This document shows positions 21,761-33,250 of a stretch of DNA of 64,000 nucleotides, one piece after another. Below the pieces are notes generated by a model that did not search any database, had not been told where the DNA came from, and was given only the letters and a program-made list of their open reading frames with translations. The stretch is taken from the NCBI GenBank assembly GCA_021432605.1, contig MU271148.1, positions 1,185,362 to 1,249,361 of the forward strand, read 5' to 3'. A program made the translations under genes and the position numbers. Every line of letters starts with the position of its first letter. Within the stretch, counting starts at the first letter, position 1. Source of the DNA: Coniochaeta sp. PMI_546. Its lineage: Eukaryota; Ascomycota; Sordariomycetes; Coniochaetales; Coniochaetaceae.

Positions 21761-22813
21761 GGCGGCTGGTCAATGTAGGCTGTATGAAATACGGCGCTAT
21801 TGCGACAAGTCCGTGGGGAATATAGAGCCTAGCAGGAACTAACCCCTGGAGGATGCACTAGGCCATATTCCTAGTTCCAGAGCCGCGGTTGTGGGATATA
21901 TATATATTGCTCTCCCACACCTCGCATAAACGCGAGTTTTGACCATATGGCTCGGCCAGAGCATCGTAGACCAGATCAAGCAGTCCATAATGTTGCAACC
22001 AGTACCAAGCCTTGCAACATTGCAAGGTGAGTGGCACATATGGCTTCCCCAGACTTCTTATCGATGGCGCAATACATGCACAACGCCTCTTGATGTTGTA
22101 TTCCCCCTTCTTGGCGTCACACGTGAGGTCGCTTATCTCTTGGTCTTTGTGTTACCGCTCGGCAGGGATATGTTCCCCGAGTCACTGCAGGCTATTGCAG
22201 GAATTCGGGAAAGTTCTGGACCTCTTTGACTGCCTATTGTATGCTTCATCATTCTTACTGCGTTGCAGGGACTTAGTCTGTCCCTCATCTACCATCACAA
22301 GGCCCAAGATCTAGACATCAGCTTAAGAAGGCGATAAGTGCTGTATGTCACAGCGGAGCGACGACGAATGTGCTAATAGCGAGAAAAAGCTCATAGGCTG
22401 AGATTCCTACATATTCTTGAAGCCTAGAATATATGTTAGCAGCTGAGTTAATGCTTTCCCTCGATCGTGATGAGATCAAACTGAATTGCAACGCCGCACG
22501 TGGGATGTCATCGTGCCAAGGAATGATGTGATCAAGCCCTCATACGAAGCCAGTTTCGTAGAAAGATAATGGGTCTTTGAATAATAGCCAAGAAGTGATT
22601 GAAGAAAACTTTTAAGGTAGTTACGCTTTTACTCAGGCTGGGCGTGGAAATCGAACTCGGATGTCGCAATCCAACCTCAATTCGGCTATGCCGCGTTTCG
22701 CAGTATGTAATTCTAGGCGGAAAATCCCAACAGAACCGGCGATGCCCTGAACCCTTGGCCCGTCTAGCGATCAGAAGATCCCTCTTCTCTTTTCTTTGCC
22801 CAGTCCTGCTTTT
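21761..22813. other. Intergenic spacer with a tRNA-like fragment
   Basis: Upstream of the MFS gene and 3' flank of the SET-domain gene. It contains a TA run (21896-21907) and, on the minus strand near 22702-22640, box A-like TAGCCGAATTG and box B-like AGTTCGATTTC words without a foldable tRNA. No protein gene was recognised. Confidence 0.5.
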
Positions 22814-24046
22814 CTACTTGCGAAGTTGCCCCAAGCCAAGGAGGATATCCTTCAGTTCTGCGATTGTGGCACCGTAGACATCCTCTCCGCCATACTTCTC
22901 CAGATCAATGATGGCCAGCCGAGCATACTTCTCCGTGTTGGCTGCATCTCGAACAGCATAATACAGTCTGGCCAAGACCTCGTAGTGCTCGCCGAGATGG
23001 GCAACGAGCTCCTCCTTCAACACCAGGTCAATCATCTCCTTGCTCATGGATATGGCTCGTTCGAACTGCTTGGCCTGCACCAGCTCGACGATCTCTTGCC
23101 TAATCTCTCCAATCCTACCGCGACGCCGATCAGATGCGATGAGTACTTCAGATGGTGCCGTGCAGAGCGCGCAGGTACAGCGGAAACCCCAGTTGTGCAG
23201 GAGCGAATGTTGCCGTTGTCCATACATTGTCCCAAACTCAGCATAGCTGATTGTGATTTCCTCGCCTGCTTCAATGTCGCGAAGGGAAACAGCGGACATT
23301 GTCAGGTACCGTTGCGAGAACCTGGTATGCGCATTGGGCTTGCACGCGTGATTTATCCTCGAGATCTGAGGGAAAAGACCCATCCACGGCCTGTCATTCA
23401 GAGTGATGGAGAAGCTATTCGTTCTCATGACGTCTTCCATCAGAGCCCGGTCCGTCGAGCTGCTCCGTGCCAAAGACAAGACTCTCTGTGGATCCGGTAA
23501 CTGCTCGACAGCTTTCTCCAATAGCATGTGACCCTGGAACCTGGGCATTTTCTCGGGAAACTCGACCGCTGCGATGATACTGGCATAGTCGACCATGAAC
23601 ACAGACCCTCGGTCGATCCTTCGACTTGCCACAACGCCCTTGCCCTTGCCCGCCATATCCACAATATGAAAAAGGTCAGACTTGGTCCCGTTTGAGCCCT
23701 GAATGGCGGTAAGAGGCATCCCGAATGAGTTTTCCAGCACATCGAGAGAGCTGGATGCGACCTCTGGAGTGCTGATAAAACTGACACCATGGTCGCTCTT
23801 GCCGTGAAACTTGGAGTTCGTAAAGACACAGTAGTCAGAGCTAGCGCAGTACGGCCGATGGGTCCAGGGACTCCAGCTCTTTGGCTCTGAGCTTGCATCT
23901 TCGTCTAGTGGGCGAGGGCAAAGAGGGCGACAGCGAAGCAGGGAGTGGCTCGTGTCAGCGGGACCGCATTGTTCAGTAGCTTCAGCCCAATGAGCCAAAG
24001 CGAATCCCGCAAGAATGGTAAGCTGAAGTGCAGTCGATAAAGTCAT
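22814..24046 (-). CDS. SET-domain protein with predicted signal peptide (410 aa)
   Basis: Intronless ORF; the first in-frame ATG is at 24046. Residues 1-23 (MTLSTALQLTILAGFALAHW and on) look like a signal peptide, followed by a Cys-containing stretch. The SET domain begins near residue 135 with MAGKGKGVVASRRIDRGSVF. It contains the cofactor/active-site motif ISRINHACKPNAHTRFS, then the GEEITISYAEF motif and a post-SET Cys cluster FRCTCALC. A helical C-terminal region of about 100 residues follows, as in SMYD-like proteins. The family transfers methyl groups from S-adenosylmethionine to protein lysines. A secretory-pathway location is unusual for such an enzyme, and the target is unknown. The Asn-His and the SET Tyr are both present, so activity is plausible. 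Confidence 0.88.
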   Translation of the reverse strand: MTLSTALQLTILAGFALAHWAEATEQCGPADTSHSLLRCRPLCPRPLDEDASSEPKSWSPWTHRPYCASSDYCVFTNSKFHGKSDHGVSFISTPEVASSSLDVLENSFGMPLTAIQGSNGTKSDLFHIVDMAGKGKGVVASRRIDRGSVFMVDYASIIAAVEFPEKMPRFQGHMLLEKAVEQLPDPQRVLSLARSSSTDRALMEDVMRTNSFSITLNDRPWMGLFPQISRINHACKPNAHTRFSQRYLTMSAVSLRDIEAGEEITISYAEFGTMYGQRQHSLLHNWGFRCTCALCTAPSEVLIASDRRRGRIGEIRQEIVELVQAKQFERAISMSKEMIDLVLKEELVAHLGEHYEVLARLYYAVRDAANTEKYARLAIIDLEKYGGEDVYGATIAELKDILLGLGQLRK

Positions 24047-26250
24047 TGTCGATGAACTCGAGGAGTAAGTCCTGAAGAAGCGTGAGAACAAACATTATGC
24101 CAGCCTTCCAGTGTGTTCAGCTCTTTACGCAGAGAGGCAAGAATGAGTTGATGCTCAAATCCGCACAATTAGCCATTCAACTTGTCAATGCGGTTCAGTT
24201 TCACCCAAATAGTTGCCCAGCCGTGTATATGCTCGCAGTATGCGCCGAGAGCCACTCAGGTGCAATTAGCCGTTGAGCTCTTGCCATCTCTCCACAAAAC
24301 AGAGTGCAATACAAGAGGATACCATAAGATCTGCAAGCCGAAAGACCTTGGATATGCTTGCCAACGGCTAGAGTAGGCTCACTTTGCCCATCTTCATATC
24401 CTCAACGGGGGGGTTTCCCGACATGACAGAGCTGTGGAGCGGCGGCAGCTGCAGTTGCACAAGAAGACGGACGAAGAATTATCTGACTCGGACAGATATT
24501 GCAAAGGATAAGCCACTAGCCCTTTACGCATGTCTTTTCTGGACTCCAGTTGTCCTCTGGTTTGCCGAAATACTGACGTCCACTGTCTTGACCTGAGAAA
24601 GTCGCCAGTTCAGAACATCTGACCACGTCTGCCAAGGCAACGGCATCAACCTTTCGCAGACATCGTGGAGTTCTGCCACTTGGCGCTGCACTCACAGCCA
24701 CAGCGAGAGACGGTGGCGACTGAACACATGACACCGCCACTGCTGTTCAGTCAGGCAAAAGTCACGTGGCTTGTCTCCTCCGGCTTGTTCCCGAGCCCCG
24801 TGTTGAAAGACGATGCAGCGAACTGAAGGCACAGTTTATCTTTCGAGAGAGCTGAACAGAACCCCCTTGTTCGCCTCGATGGCGCAGGGAGGCTCGACTC
24901 TAAACTCGTCGCGAACCCCTTGACAAAGTTCAGCTAGACATGGGCAGATGGGGTGATCGAAATGGCTCCTCGAAGTGATCCGCATAGGGATTGGAAATTA
25001 GCGTCAATCATGCCAAAGACCTCAGTGTCGAAGATCTTGTTCATTACGAGCAGTGTTGCCGGTGATTCTGTGACATTGGACGGAATTTCCCATCGTCCCT
25101 ACTAACCATCTGTGTCAGAGCTATTTTGGTCGTAGTGTAGATACGGGTCCGACCATGCCATCGGAGCAAAAGTGGAATCGGACTTCGTGGTCTCCGCGAT
25201 GCCGACCGGAGCACTGGACAGAAAACTGTGCTGTGTGACAGCGGTCACGGTGCACAATTTTGTCCAATATTCGTAGACGGTCTTCGGAAAGAACGGGCGT
25301 CCAGGGCATCGGGTTCCTGGCGCTCCATGATACCCGCTTGTGGAGAGTGGTGTGGAAATCGCTCCATTGTGGTGGCTGTGCAACTGAGTTCTGATCGTGC
25401 TCAAAAACGCTCTCTCGGTCTTTGCTGTTTTGCTTGCTTTGTTTCGGACTGGGATTCAATTGGCAGATTGAAGATGCTAACGCAAAAAATGGTGAAACCT
25501 CCGTTCCGTCCCTGGATGAGTCGAGAGAATGGTGACTTAGAATACGCGTATACATAGAATTGAACATGTGCGGCATTCCGGCGACTGAACTGCAATGGAA
25601 GGGACTCCATCTTGGATTGGAAGTTGAGTATTGCGTGGCAGTGCTTGTTGCAAATATTGAGACAGGCGGACGTTCTGCAGGAGGAACTTCCTCAGACATT
25701 TCGCAACTGCTGATGTTGTGCTCGCGCGCCCAATGGCGCGCATCCATCTGTCGTCTCAAGTCCGAGTTGTTCAGGACTCAGAATAATCCTGACTTGGCTC
25801 AAGTCTTCTATATTATCGCGCTACTGCATCAACTTCGTAGGCTACCGTCATCAGTCGTGGAAGAAGTAACACCATCCCAACTTTCAGTCTCAAGTCTTGC
25901 GTCGTCCAAACGTTCTTGTGGCCCAAAACGGCAGTTGGCTTGAAATGGGCTTCGTCATCCTCAGGCCGCAGAGTTCCAGGAAGGATTCTCGGGAGCGGAA
26001 CCTTGATGGACTCACAGCCTGGCCGTATTTCTGGGCAGGGAGGAAGTATATCTGATGTACTCCGATGTGGGCCGGCGCAATGCGTACCGCCGAGAGAGGC
26101 TAAATGCCATGCCCATAGCCGCTGATTCGCTGTGGATCCGGCTTCGTTCTCTGGGCTTCTTCGCAGGGGACGCGTAATCCCCCCCTCCTTCGAAGCGACC
26201 TAGCCCCCTGCCTACCCTACGGTCACCGTTCCTGCTCCTTGCTGCGGTCA
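24047..26250. other. Long intergenic spacer (2.2 kb)
   Basis: Upstream of both the SET gene and the bZIP gene, which diverge. A 212-codon minus ORF at 25121-25759 has no domain, no start context and overlapping open frames on both strands, so it was not called. No repeat or RNA gene was seen. Confidence 0.5.
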
Positions 26251-26667
26251 ATGTCCGTTGGACTTCATCTCAAGTCTAACCCGCCGAAACCACGTTGTGG
26301 TTTCCTCTTTACTTTCTCCCACTCTAACCTTCTTTCACCCTTCGACTTTTTGAAGATCAACTCGGCCTCGAACCATATTAACGATCCCTCAGTGGCGAGT
26401 GCAGTGAATACAGCAAACCTTGCCTCATCACTGCAAACTGAAGGGCAATTCCCATCGTTGTCAAACTTCCGCCGACGACACATTTCCTCCGACGGCTGCA
26501 CGTACATCGCCACGGCCAAACAGACGCTGAGGTCGATTTCAAACCTTTGTCAACCACAGAGGAACCCGAGGATCCAACATCAGCGAGAAAAGGAATATTC
26601 GCATTGCGAAGGAGCACTTCGAGGGCCACTTAGCGAGTCTCATTGCGACACGGGTCCCTCATCATGA
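26251..26667 (+). other. Upstream ORF in the bZIP leader, stop overlapping the bZIP start
   Basis: An ORF of 138 codons starts at ATG 26251. Its TGA (26665-26667) overlaps the bZIP ATG (26664) as ATGA. The sequence is Ser/Pro/Arg-rich without a known domain. It may be a leader ORF affecting bZIP translation, or a chance open frame if the transcript starts further downstream. Confidence 0.35.
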
Positions 26668-28505
26668 ACACCAACAACCCTTTCAACCTGTACACCAATC
26701 TTGATATGGCCCAATATCAACTACTATCACCATCTGGGTCGCCCGCAGAGGCTGCCAAAAACACCATTCTCAACCGGCCGGTGAAGAGCGAATCGCTTAC
26801 CGGATCGTTGCTCCCGGCCCAGAATATGAGCGGTCCCAGCTTTGATTACGAATCTTATCAGCAACACACAGGCCTCGTGGCCGGCTCCATCGCAAACACG
26901 CACGCCATCAACCAGTCGCTGTTGTACGGCAACGGGTATCTGTCCAACACGGACAGTGGAATGGACTTCAACTTCAACTCACCACTACCACAGGCCTCAC
27001 CCTTCGGCTCTCCAATCACGGATACTATGGACGCAACCAAAGCGAGCCCCGTCCGGCAGACCGTCGATCCCAGCCGTCTACAATCGGAGACATCACCGTC
27101 ATCTCTGACCTCGACAAACATGCGTGTGTACAATGGCTACCATACAAACCAGGCCGCGGCTGCTGCAGAGGCAGCCAAGTCCAAGATCAAAGTCGAGGCC
27201 CAGCAGATACAGCAACAACAAATAATACAACAGCAGCAGCAGCAGCAGCAAAGGCACGCTGCCCAATCTGCGAAGCCTCAGAAGCCCAGGGTGCAGCCAC
27301 CAGCCGACCCACTGCTCGACCAAAAGATTACCCAAGTGCTGAATCAGTTCCGCCAGCAGGAATCTTCGAATATGGATCTTCAGAGCCCCGAGTCGCCCGA
27401 GGACGCGAACCGAAGCCAGAGCAAGGATCTGGATGACATGGATGAGGACGAGAGGTTATTAAACAGTGAGGAGGGCAAGAAGCTCAGCCCCAAGGAGCGC
27501 AGGCAGCTCCGGAATAAAGTATCAGCACGTCACTTCCGCAAACGGAGAAAGGGTAAGCTCATGTACCCGTACTTGCATATTGTACCACTGTGCTAACAAA
27601 ACATTATAGAAATGATTGTGGATCTCGAGGTCGTCAACCAGAGCTTGTCGCGCGAGGTCGACACTTTGAAAATGGAGAAGGAGAAATTGATCTCTGACTA
27701 CCAGAACCTGAGAAAGTTCGTCGAGCACATGATCTCGACGCCCAACTTTGCCGGCTACATGCAAGAACAAGTGCTCGGCCTCGGCGCACAGCAAAACCCT
27801 ATCGCCAGCCCCCAGGTCGCGCAACCGCGCCAGCGACAGAGGTCACAGCAAACACCACAGTACGGCCTGCCCATGATCCCGGAGCAGAATCAGACTCTGC
27901 AGCTCGCAGATGTTCTGACGGATGACGCGCTCTTCACCGAGGATTCCCTGAATGACTTCGGGAGCATGCCTATGCTGAGCACACAAAACTCCAACGACTT
28001 CGACATGTTCGGCGAGAACACTGGGATCTTCGCGGTGTTGGATACGCCGCAACCGTCCATCGACATCTCTACCCTCTCCGGCAAGACATCCAACTTCGTT
28101 GGCCAACAAGAGGAGTTCGAATCGCACGAGGAGAAGGTTGAGATGCCTCCACTCGAGAAGGGCCCCGCACCCGTCCCACGGCCGACTGTCATCGCGAAGG
28201 TTGAGACATCCTCAGTCATCGACGAGGACTTTGATAATGACCCTGCCTTCGCTTTGTATCACGACAGTTCCGACGCCGCAGAGCTCGACTCCAGTGATAA
28301 GCCCGTCGAATTTGATACCGATGGCTTGTCGCACGTCGACATCTTCGGCGGCATTGAGCTCGAGAAGGTTTTCGAGCGGTACGAGCTCGTCGACGCCTCT
28401 GAGGAAGAGGTCGGAGCCGCTCTGGCTATGGAGCGGGTGCAGCGTATCAGCTCTACGGTAGAGAATGTGATGGCGCGGCTGGAGCTTATGACGATCAACC
28501 TGTGA
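26664..28505 (+). CDS. bZIP transcription factor (594 aa)
   Basis: Two exons: 26664-27552 and 27610-28505. The 57-nt intron (GTAAGC...TATAG, phase 1) falls inside the bZIP domain, between RKRRK and EMIVDLE. The N-terminal half is Ser/Pro/Gln-rich with a polyglutamine run encoded by CAG repeats (around 27223-27250). The acidic stretch MDEDERLLNSEEGKKLSPKE (residues about 256-275) leads into the basic region RRQLRNKVSARHFRKRRK. Then comes a leucine zipper (LEVVNQSLSREVDTLKMEKE and on). The basic region has N-x7-R (NKVSARHFR), giving DNA contact residues Asn and Arg. The C-terminus is acidic, suggesting activation. It matches a conserved, largely uncharacterised fungal bZIP group with the KLSPKERRQLRNKVSAR signature; no gene name is assigned. 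Confidence 0.9.
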
Positions 28506-29370
28506 TGATGTAGCGTTTGTGATAGACTTTTGGATTCCGCTTGGATACTCCCGGTTCCGGCGTTTTTGGGTGCGGTGGTCTCTCACGCCTGTATCTTGCC
28601 CTCATGGGCATTTCCTTTGTGTTTAGCGAGGCTTGCATATCGTGCGGATAACCCTTTGTCCTTCTTATCTACCGGCTGCTGCCTTCATGGCTACACAGCT
28701 CTTGTTTCTACTTGATACAGAACGCCACTCGATTTGGGTATCACGATGTACTTGGGGGCCGACTCAAGCGGAGGATGGTTACGACGTGCCATCGACATTC
28801 CAGATAGAACCTTCGAATCAATGATTAACTCCTACAAACCACGCCGTATCGTGTCTCATTGCTTGTGATGAAATCGTGGCCTTGATTTTCTGACGAAGTT
28901 CGCCTTTATCATTCTCCCCCTTGATGCATGAAAAATCGCCTGGATGACGTCAGGTATCGCAACCCGCAATACTACAATTTAGGCATGGAATAACGCAGGT
29001 CATTGACGATAGAGTGATGGAGTAAGCGAAATAAATGTCAATGCAAGCAGGGCTGGCTTGGCTCATTGGAAAAGGGGTTGTCATCGAAGCGCAGCATGCA
29101 AAGTTCCCCCATGTCAGGCGCGAGGGTTGCCCCAACAACAGCAATGCCGACATCAACAAACCACTGCGGCAAGTTGGCCAACCACGTCACCTCCAGACAC
29201 AACTGCCACCACAGCCCAGTCAATCAAAACACTACCGTATCTACCATTGGCAAGTCATCTTGGAGTTGCTGCAGAAAGATACCTGAATCCAATTGGCACG
29301 TGGTTGCTGCAGTTATCGCTGCAGACAGCAACCTCTAATAAAATAAACAGAAGCAGCCGCCCAAGGCACG
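28506..29370. other. Intergenic spacer, nothing recognised
   Basis: 3' flank of the bZIP gene and promoter side of the 1167-aa protein gene, both on the plus strand. No RNA gene or repeat was seen. Confidence 0.6.
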
Positions 29371-32300
29371 ATGCCACGCAAATCGCCAGACCTGGACTTT
29401 GACTTCAACATATTTGTCGATCCCTCCTGTCTGAGTGCTCCAATGGATGAACCCACGCCTTTGCCCCAGCAAATTCAAGACATTCCCGTTGTTGCCGAAC
29501 CTGTCGAGGGGAATAATTCAGACGTCGACGAGGCTCAGGAATGCAACGAGATAAGGTGGAAAGATATCCACTTGGGTCCCAGCCGAGGACCAAGTAGACC
29601 TCAGTCTGCGATGGACGCTTCTACAGTTGAAGATACGATAGACGACTTGCTCGAGGAAATTCAGGTTGCGGACCACGATAGATACGATGGAGACGACGAA
29701 TCCGCTTACGGAGACGGCCACGATAATGTCGACATAGCTTCCAGTGATGAGGCAACGAACCGGTCGAATATTGGCGGTGACGACCCAAAACACCCACCTG
29801 CACCTGAGTCAGACAACGACAATGTTGAAGTCAACGGGGAAGTAGACGGAAGCGGCGTCAACTCGAGCAATACAGATGATCCTGACAAGCAAGAAAACAC
29901 CGCGACCCGAGACCACGAAGCACACGAAGATGACTATCGAGAGGAGTTGTCTGTCCAGGCAGAAATTTCCTGCATCGATGACAGAACTCAGCCTGTAGTG
30001 CTCGATGAGGATACACTTAATAATGGGAAGAAAGAAGATGGCAGCCACCACGATGACGCCTCTGTTCACCCTGCGACTTTGCAAGAGGAGGAGTCTACTC
30101 TCCATGACGAACCGAGTGCATTAAAGGACCAGCCTTCGCTTGGGGAAGAACTTGCCAAGGATTATGACGATGCGCATGAAGAAGCGAATGACCAACACAA
30201 CGACGATAGCGTCTTAGACGAGGGAGACCTCAAAGCCACTTCTCGCAGAACTTCAACCCTCTCAGATCGACGTGGCTCCTTACGCACAGAAGCCCTCATC
30301 CAAGCCGCCGCTCGCGCAGTGGTTGCCCAGATTGAGGAGAGAGCCATCGCCGCCGTCCACAGTCACAGAAATTCCATTGCTCAAATGGAACGCGGCGTCT
30401 CCGTCCTCAGCACCGCTTCCCACGACGAAGACGACCTGACCCACGACCACATGGACATGACCGTCGGCGACTCACCAACTAGTAGACGTCAATTCTCCAA
30501 CTCCTCGGGCTCTCAAGTCCACCACCAGTCCACCGCCTCCCTCTCAGGTGACGAAGCGGGCGACAGCAGCTCCCACCACGAAGCAGAAGACGACGTTTTC
30601 AGCGACCGCAGCGCCCGCAGCTCACTCGGTTCCCTCGACGGTGCGTCCGCCGAGGAGGACACGATCAAGACACCCGTGCGCCGCAGCGAGCATAGCCGCT
30701 CAAACTCGCCTCGTCTGTCCGGCGTGTCAAGCCTCTCACAGTACGAGAAGGACGAGTTTGTCCCCACGACGAGTCGGAGTCGCGATGCGCCCCGCATGCC
30801 CTTCCGCACACCGTCTGATGTGCGTGCGATCCAGATGTCCTCGCCTACACCGTCTGTTTTCAACGGTGCGTCACCTCGTTCTGGTAAAAGGAATGGCCTT
30901 AGCAGTGGATTACCTACGGTCTCGAGATTAGGCAGTCCGACCGTGTCGGCACAGTACTCGCCCAAGGGCCGGTCCACTCCCCCGCGGTTCAAGATGCGCA
31001 AGGAGGCGCCGCCGCTGGTGCTGCTGCATGTTACGCTGTTGCCCTTGAGGTGGGCGTGGGGTGATGTTCTTGATGGACTGGATGCTGCCGCTGGCAAGAG
31101 CGGACCTGGAATTGGGAAGGATGCCTTTGAGCCATCTGACGAACTAACGACGCTCCGAGACGCGTGGCGCCAGCTTCAGGATCGGGTGGGCGACACAGTT
31201 CTTGAGCGAGGCATCTTGCTCCCACATCCGCAGAATGATTATGAAGTGCTGGAAGAGCGTCTGCTCGAGGCACTGGAGCTGCCCCTGCGACGGCGCGCCA
31301 GAATCCTGGAGTGTGGCCACTACCTTGGCCCAGCCAACGAAATGGCCGACGACGGCGAAAGTGAATCCGAGGATGAATATAGCCTCCAGACTGGGCGCTT
31401 CCAACGCGGCGAACGCCGACACTGGTGCAGTACCTGCAGGGGAGAGATCAAGTACGAGGATCTCGGACCGGGCAAAGTCTTCCGCGTCAAGGTCTACGCC
31501 AGCAATGGTCTGATGAAGGCCGGTGCCTGGGCTGCCTGCTGGAAGGAGATGGAGCGAGTCGATGTCGAGGTCGAACCCATCGTTGGGACGGAGCTGCATC
31601 GCGAATTGGAACGGCTGTCAGCTTACCAGGTCGAGCAGGAGGAACGACGCCAGAGGGAACTGGAGGATGAAGAGCAGGCGCGCCACGAGGAGGAGATGGG
31701 AGCTGAAGATGATGCTCACCTGCCCACTGTACCGCAACGGGCCGCGTACGACGACCACCACCACGGCCAACCAGACATTCTTTCCTCCCCTCTGCCGCCA
31801 ACTATCCATGCCTCACCTCCATCTCCCCTCCAGACAACCTCTCCGATCCCCGTCGCCCGTTCACCTTCGCCCTTTCTCCAGGAACCAATCGACACAAGCG
31901 AAGCCCGCCGCCGCCGCGACGAAGCCCGTCTCCGCGAGATCTACGGGATGAGTCCCCCTCCGGCTCCGCAGTTCGACCACCTGGACGACACCCTCTCGTC
32001 ATCCATGCACCCAGAACCACCCACGTCATCCATCCCGGCTGGTCTTGGCTCAGAGCCAGATGACACGGCACACACCACATCCTCCTACGTCCCGCCTCCA
32101 AGCCCGCGCTCGCCATCGGAGGAAGCCCACGAGCGCCGCACGCAGCGTCGTACCGGCACCTACCAGAGCGCCTCGCTGCCGGAGCTGATGCTTGAGGCTG
32201 TCAAGGTGTTGATGATGGACCGTAAGAATGTGGCTATTGCTGTCCTGGGTTTCTTTGTGCTGCTCCTTGCGCTCCGGCCCGGAAAGGAGGCGGACGTGAG

Positions 32301-32874
32301 CGCATACCGGGTTGGGGTCCCTGTCGCGCAGGTGCTGAGGGATGAGGCCAGGATGGAGATCGGAAAGGGAGCAGTGGGGGAGGAGGAAGGGCAACATCTT
32401 TCGACTGCGGATGCTAGTACGCTGGACACAGTCGTTTCGCTGACGGCTGCCAGCAGTTCTCTGGAGAGTGTGCTTGCGGGCTCAAGCTCTGTCGAGCCTA
32501 TAGCCCCAAGTGTCAGCCCGGAGCTTGGGACAGATACTGTGGCTCATGCCGAGCATGAAGCTGAAGCTTCCTCGGTGGGCGACACCAGCTCCGTAGACAG
32601 CGCCCCGACATCTTCGCCGCCGCCAGAGGAGACAGTCATGGAGAAAAAGATCGTCCGTGTCGTGGAGACTGTCACTGAGACGGTCAGGGTCACGACTACC
32701 GAGTCTATCGTCGTTCCCCAGCAGACGGTAGATACGGCCGGGTCCGAGATGCAAGCTCAAGTCAATTCCGAGGCAGATGTCGTCGTCACCGAAGCCAACT
32801 ATATTACTTGGCGGGCTGAGTCCAAGCTGGCGGTGTGTCCCCTTGAGCCGGCAGACGTGTGTGCGGCATATTAG
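29371..32874 (+). CDS. Large acidic protein with C-terminal membrane segment (1167 aa)
   Basis: Intronless ORF from ATG 29371 (MPRKSPDLDFDFNIFVDPS). Residues 1-300 are strongly acidic and low in complexity; 300-560 are Ser-rich and probably phosphorylated. A conserved-looking core spans about residues 545-790: APPLVLLHVTLLPLRWAWGD, then PHPQNDYEVLEERLLEALEL, RARILECGHYLGP, a Cys pair HWCSTCRGEIKYEDLGPG and VKVYASNGLMKAGAWAACWK. A charged coiled coil follows (about 770-810). One hydrophobic segment near 953-970 (VAIAVLGFFVLLLAL) could anchor it in a membrane, leaving a Thr/Ser-rich tail. Proteins of this build are often labelled pathway-specific nitrogen regulator in fungal genomes; I recall the label only from memory and see nothing here that shows such a role. 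Possible nuclear-envelope or ER protein. Confidence 0.75.
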   Translation: MPRKSPDLDFDFNIFVDPSCLSAPMDEPTPLPQQIQDIPVVAEPVEGNNSDVDEAQECNEIRWKDIHLGPSRGPSRPQSAMDASTVEDTIDDLLEEIQVADHDRYDGDDESAYGDGHDNVDIASSDEATNRSNIGGDDPKHPPAPESDNDNVEVNGEVDGSGVNSSNTDDPDKQENTATRDHEAHEDDYREELSVQAEISCIDDRTQPVVLDEDTLNNGKKEDGSHHDDASVHPATLQEEESTLHDEPSALKDQPSLGEELAKDYDDAHEEANDQHNDDSVLDEGDLKATSRRTSTLSDRRGSLRTEALIQAAARAVVAQIEERAIAAVHSHRNSIAQMERGVSVLSTASHDEDDLTHDHMDMTVGDSPTSRRQFSNSSGSQVHHQSTASLSGDEAGDSSSHHEAEDDVFSDRSARSSLGSLDGASAEEDTIKTPVRRSEHSRSNSPRLSGVSSLSQYEKDEFVPTTSRSRDAPRMPFRTPSDVRAIQMSSPTPSVFNGASPRSGKRNGLSSGLPTVSRLGSPTVSAQYSPKGRSTPPRFKMRKEAPPLVLLHVTLLPLRWAWGDVLDGLDAAAGKSGPGIGKDAFEPSDELTTLRDAWRQLQDRVGDTVLERGILLPHPQNDYEVLEERLLEALELPLRRRARILECGHYLGPANEMADDGESESEDEYSLQTGRFQRGERRHWCSTCRGEIKYEDLGPGKVFRVKVYASNGLMKAGAWAACWKEMERVDVEVEPIVGTELHRELERLSAYQVEQEERRQRELEDEEQARHEEEMGAEDDAHLPTVPQRAAYDDHHHGQPDILSSPLPPTIHASPPSPLQTTSPIPVARSPSPFLQEPIDTSEARRRRDEARLREIYGMSPPPAPQFDHLDDTLSSSMHPEPPTSSIPAGLGSEPDDTAHTTSSYVPPPSPRSPSEEAHERRTQRRTGTYQSASLPELMLEAVKVLMMDRKNVAIAVLGFFVLLLALRPGKEADVSAYRVGVPVAQVLRDEARMEIGKGAVGEEEGQHLSTADASTLDTVVSLTAASSSLESVLAGSSSVEPIAPSVSPELGTDTVAHAEHEAEASSVGDTSSVDSAPTSSPPPEETVMEKKIVRVVETVTETVRVTTTESIVVPQQTVDTAGSEMQAQVNSEADVVVTEANYITWRAESKLAVCPLEPADVCAAY

Positions 32875-33250
32875 GGTCTGATGGGTCTTGTTTTCTGAGT
32901 GGGTTGTTTTATGCAGTGAGCGTTCTCGCGGAACAGTTGCCTTTGGGTTCAGATTGACATTACTGTGGATATTGAGGAACAGATGGCGAAGGATGCACAT
33001 AGGATGACGGAGATCGATAGCAGGTTGTTCAAGTTCTTGTGATTTGCCACTACGCCCTCGTTCGTAATGCCCTCATGACTGAGTACATAGAACAGATACC
33101 AATTTGAGAAGTTAGCCAGAACATATGCTTGAAATAATCTTGTGTTTCTATATCATAATAAAGGAACTGGGTATCCGCAAGAAAGAGCAACATCCAAAAA
33201 CGACCACGCTGTTTCCAAATGCCATATCATTCAACGCCCGCTTGACCTAT
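32875..33250. other. Convergent intergenic spacer
   Basis: Between the 3' ends of two convergent genes. A/T-rich stretches near 33120-33170 could hold polyadenylation signals; nothing else was seen. Confidence 0.6.

Noticed and set aside
25121-25759. 212-codon minus-strand ORF
   Set aside because: No recognisable domain or signal peptide, open frames on both strands over the same stretch, and composition like non-coding GC-rich DNA.
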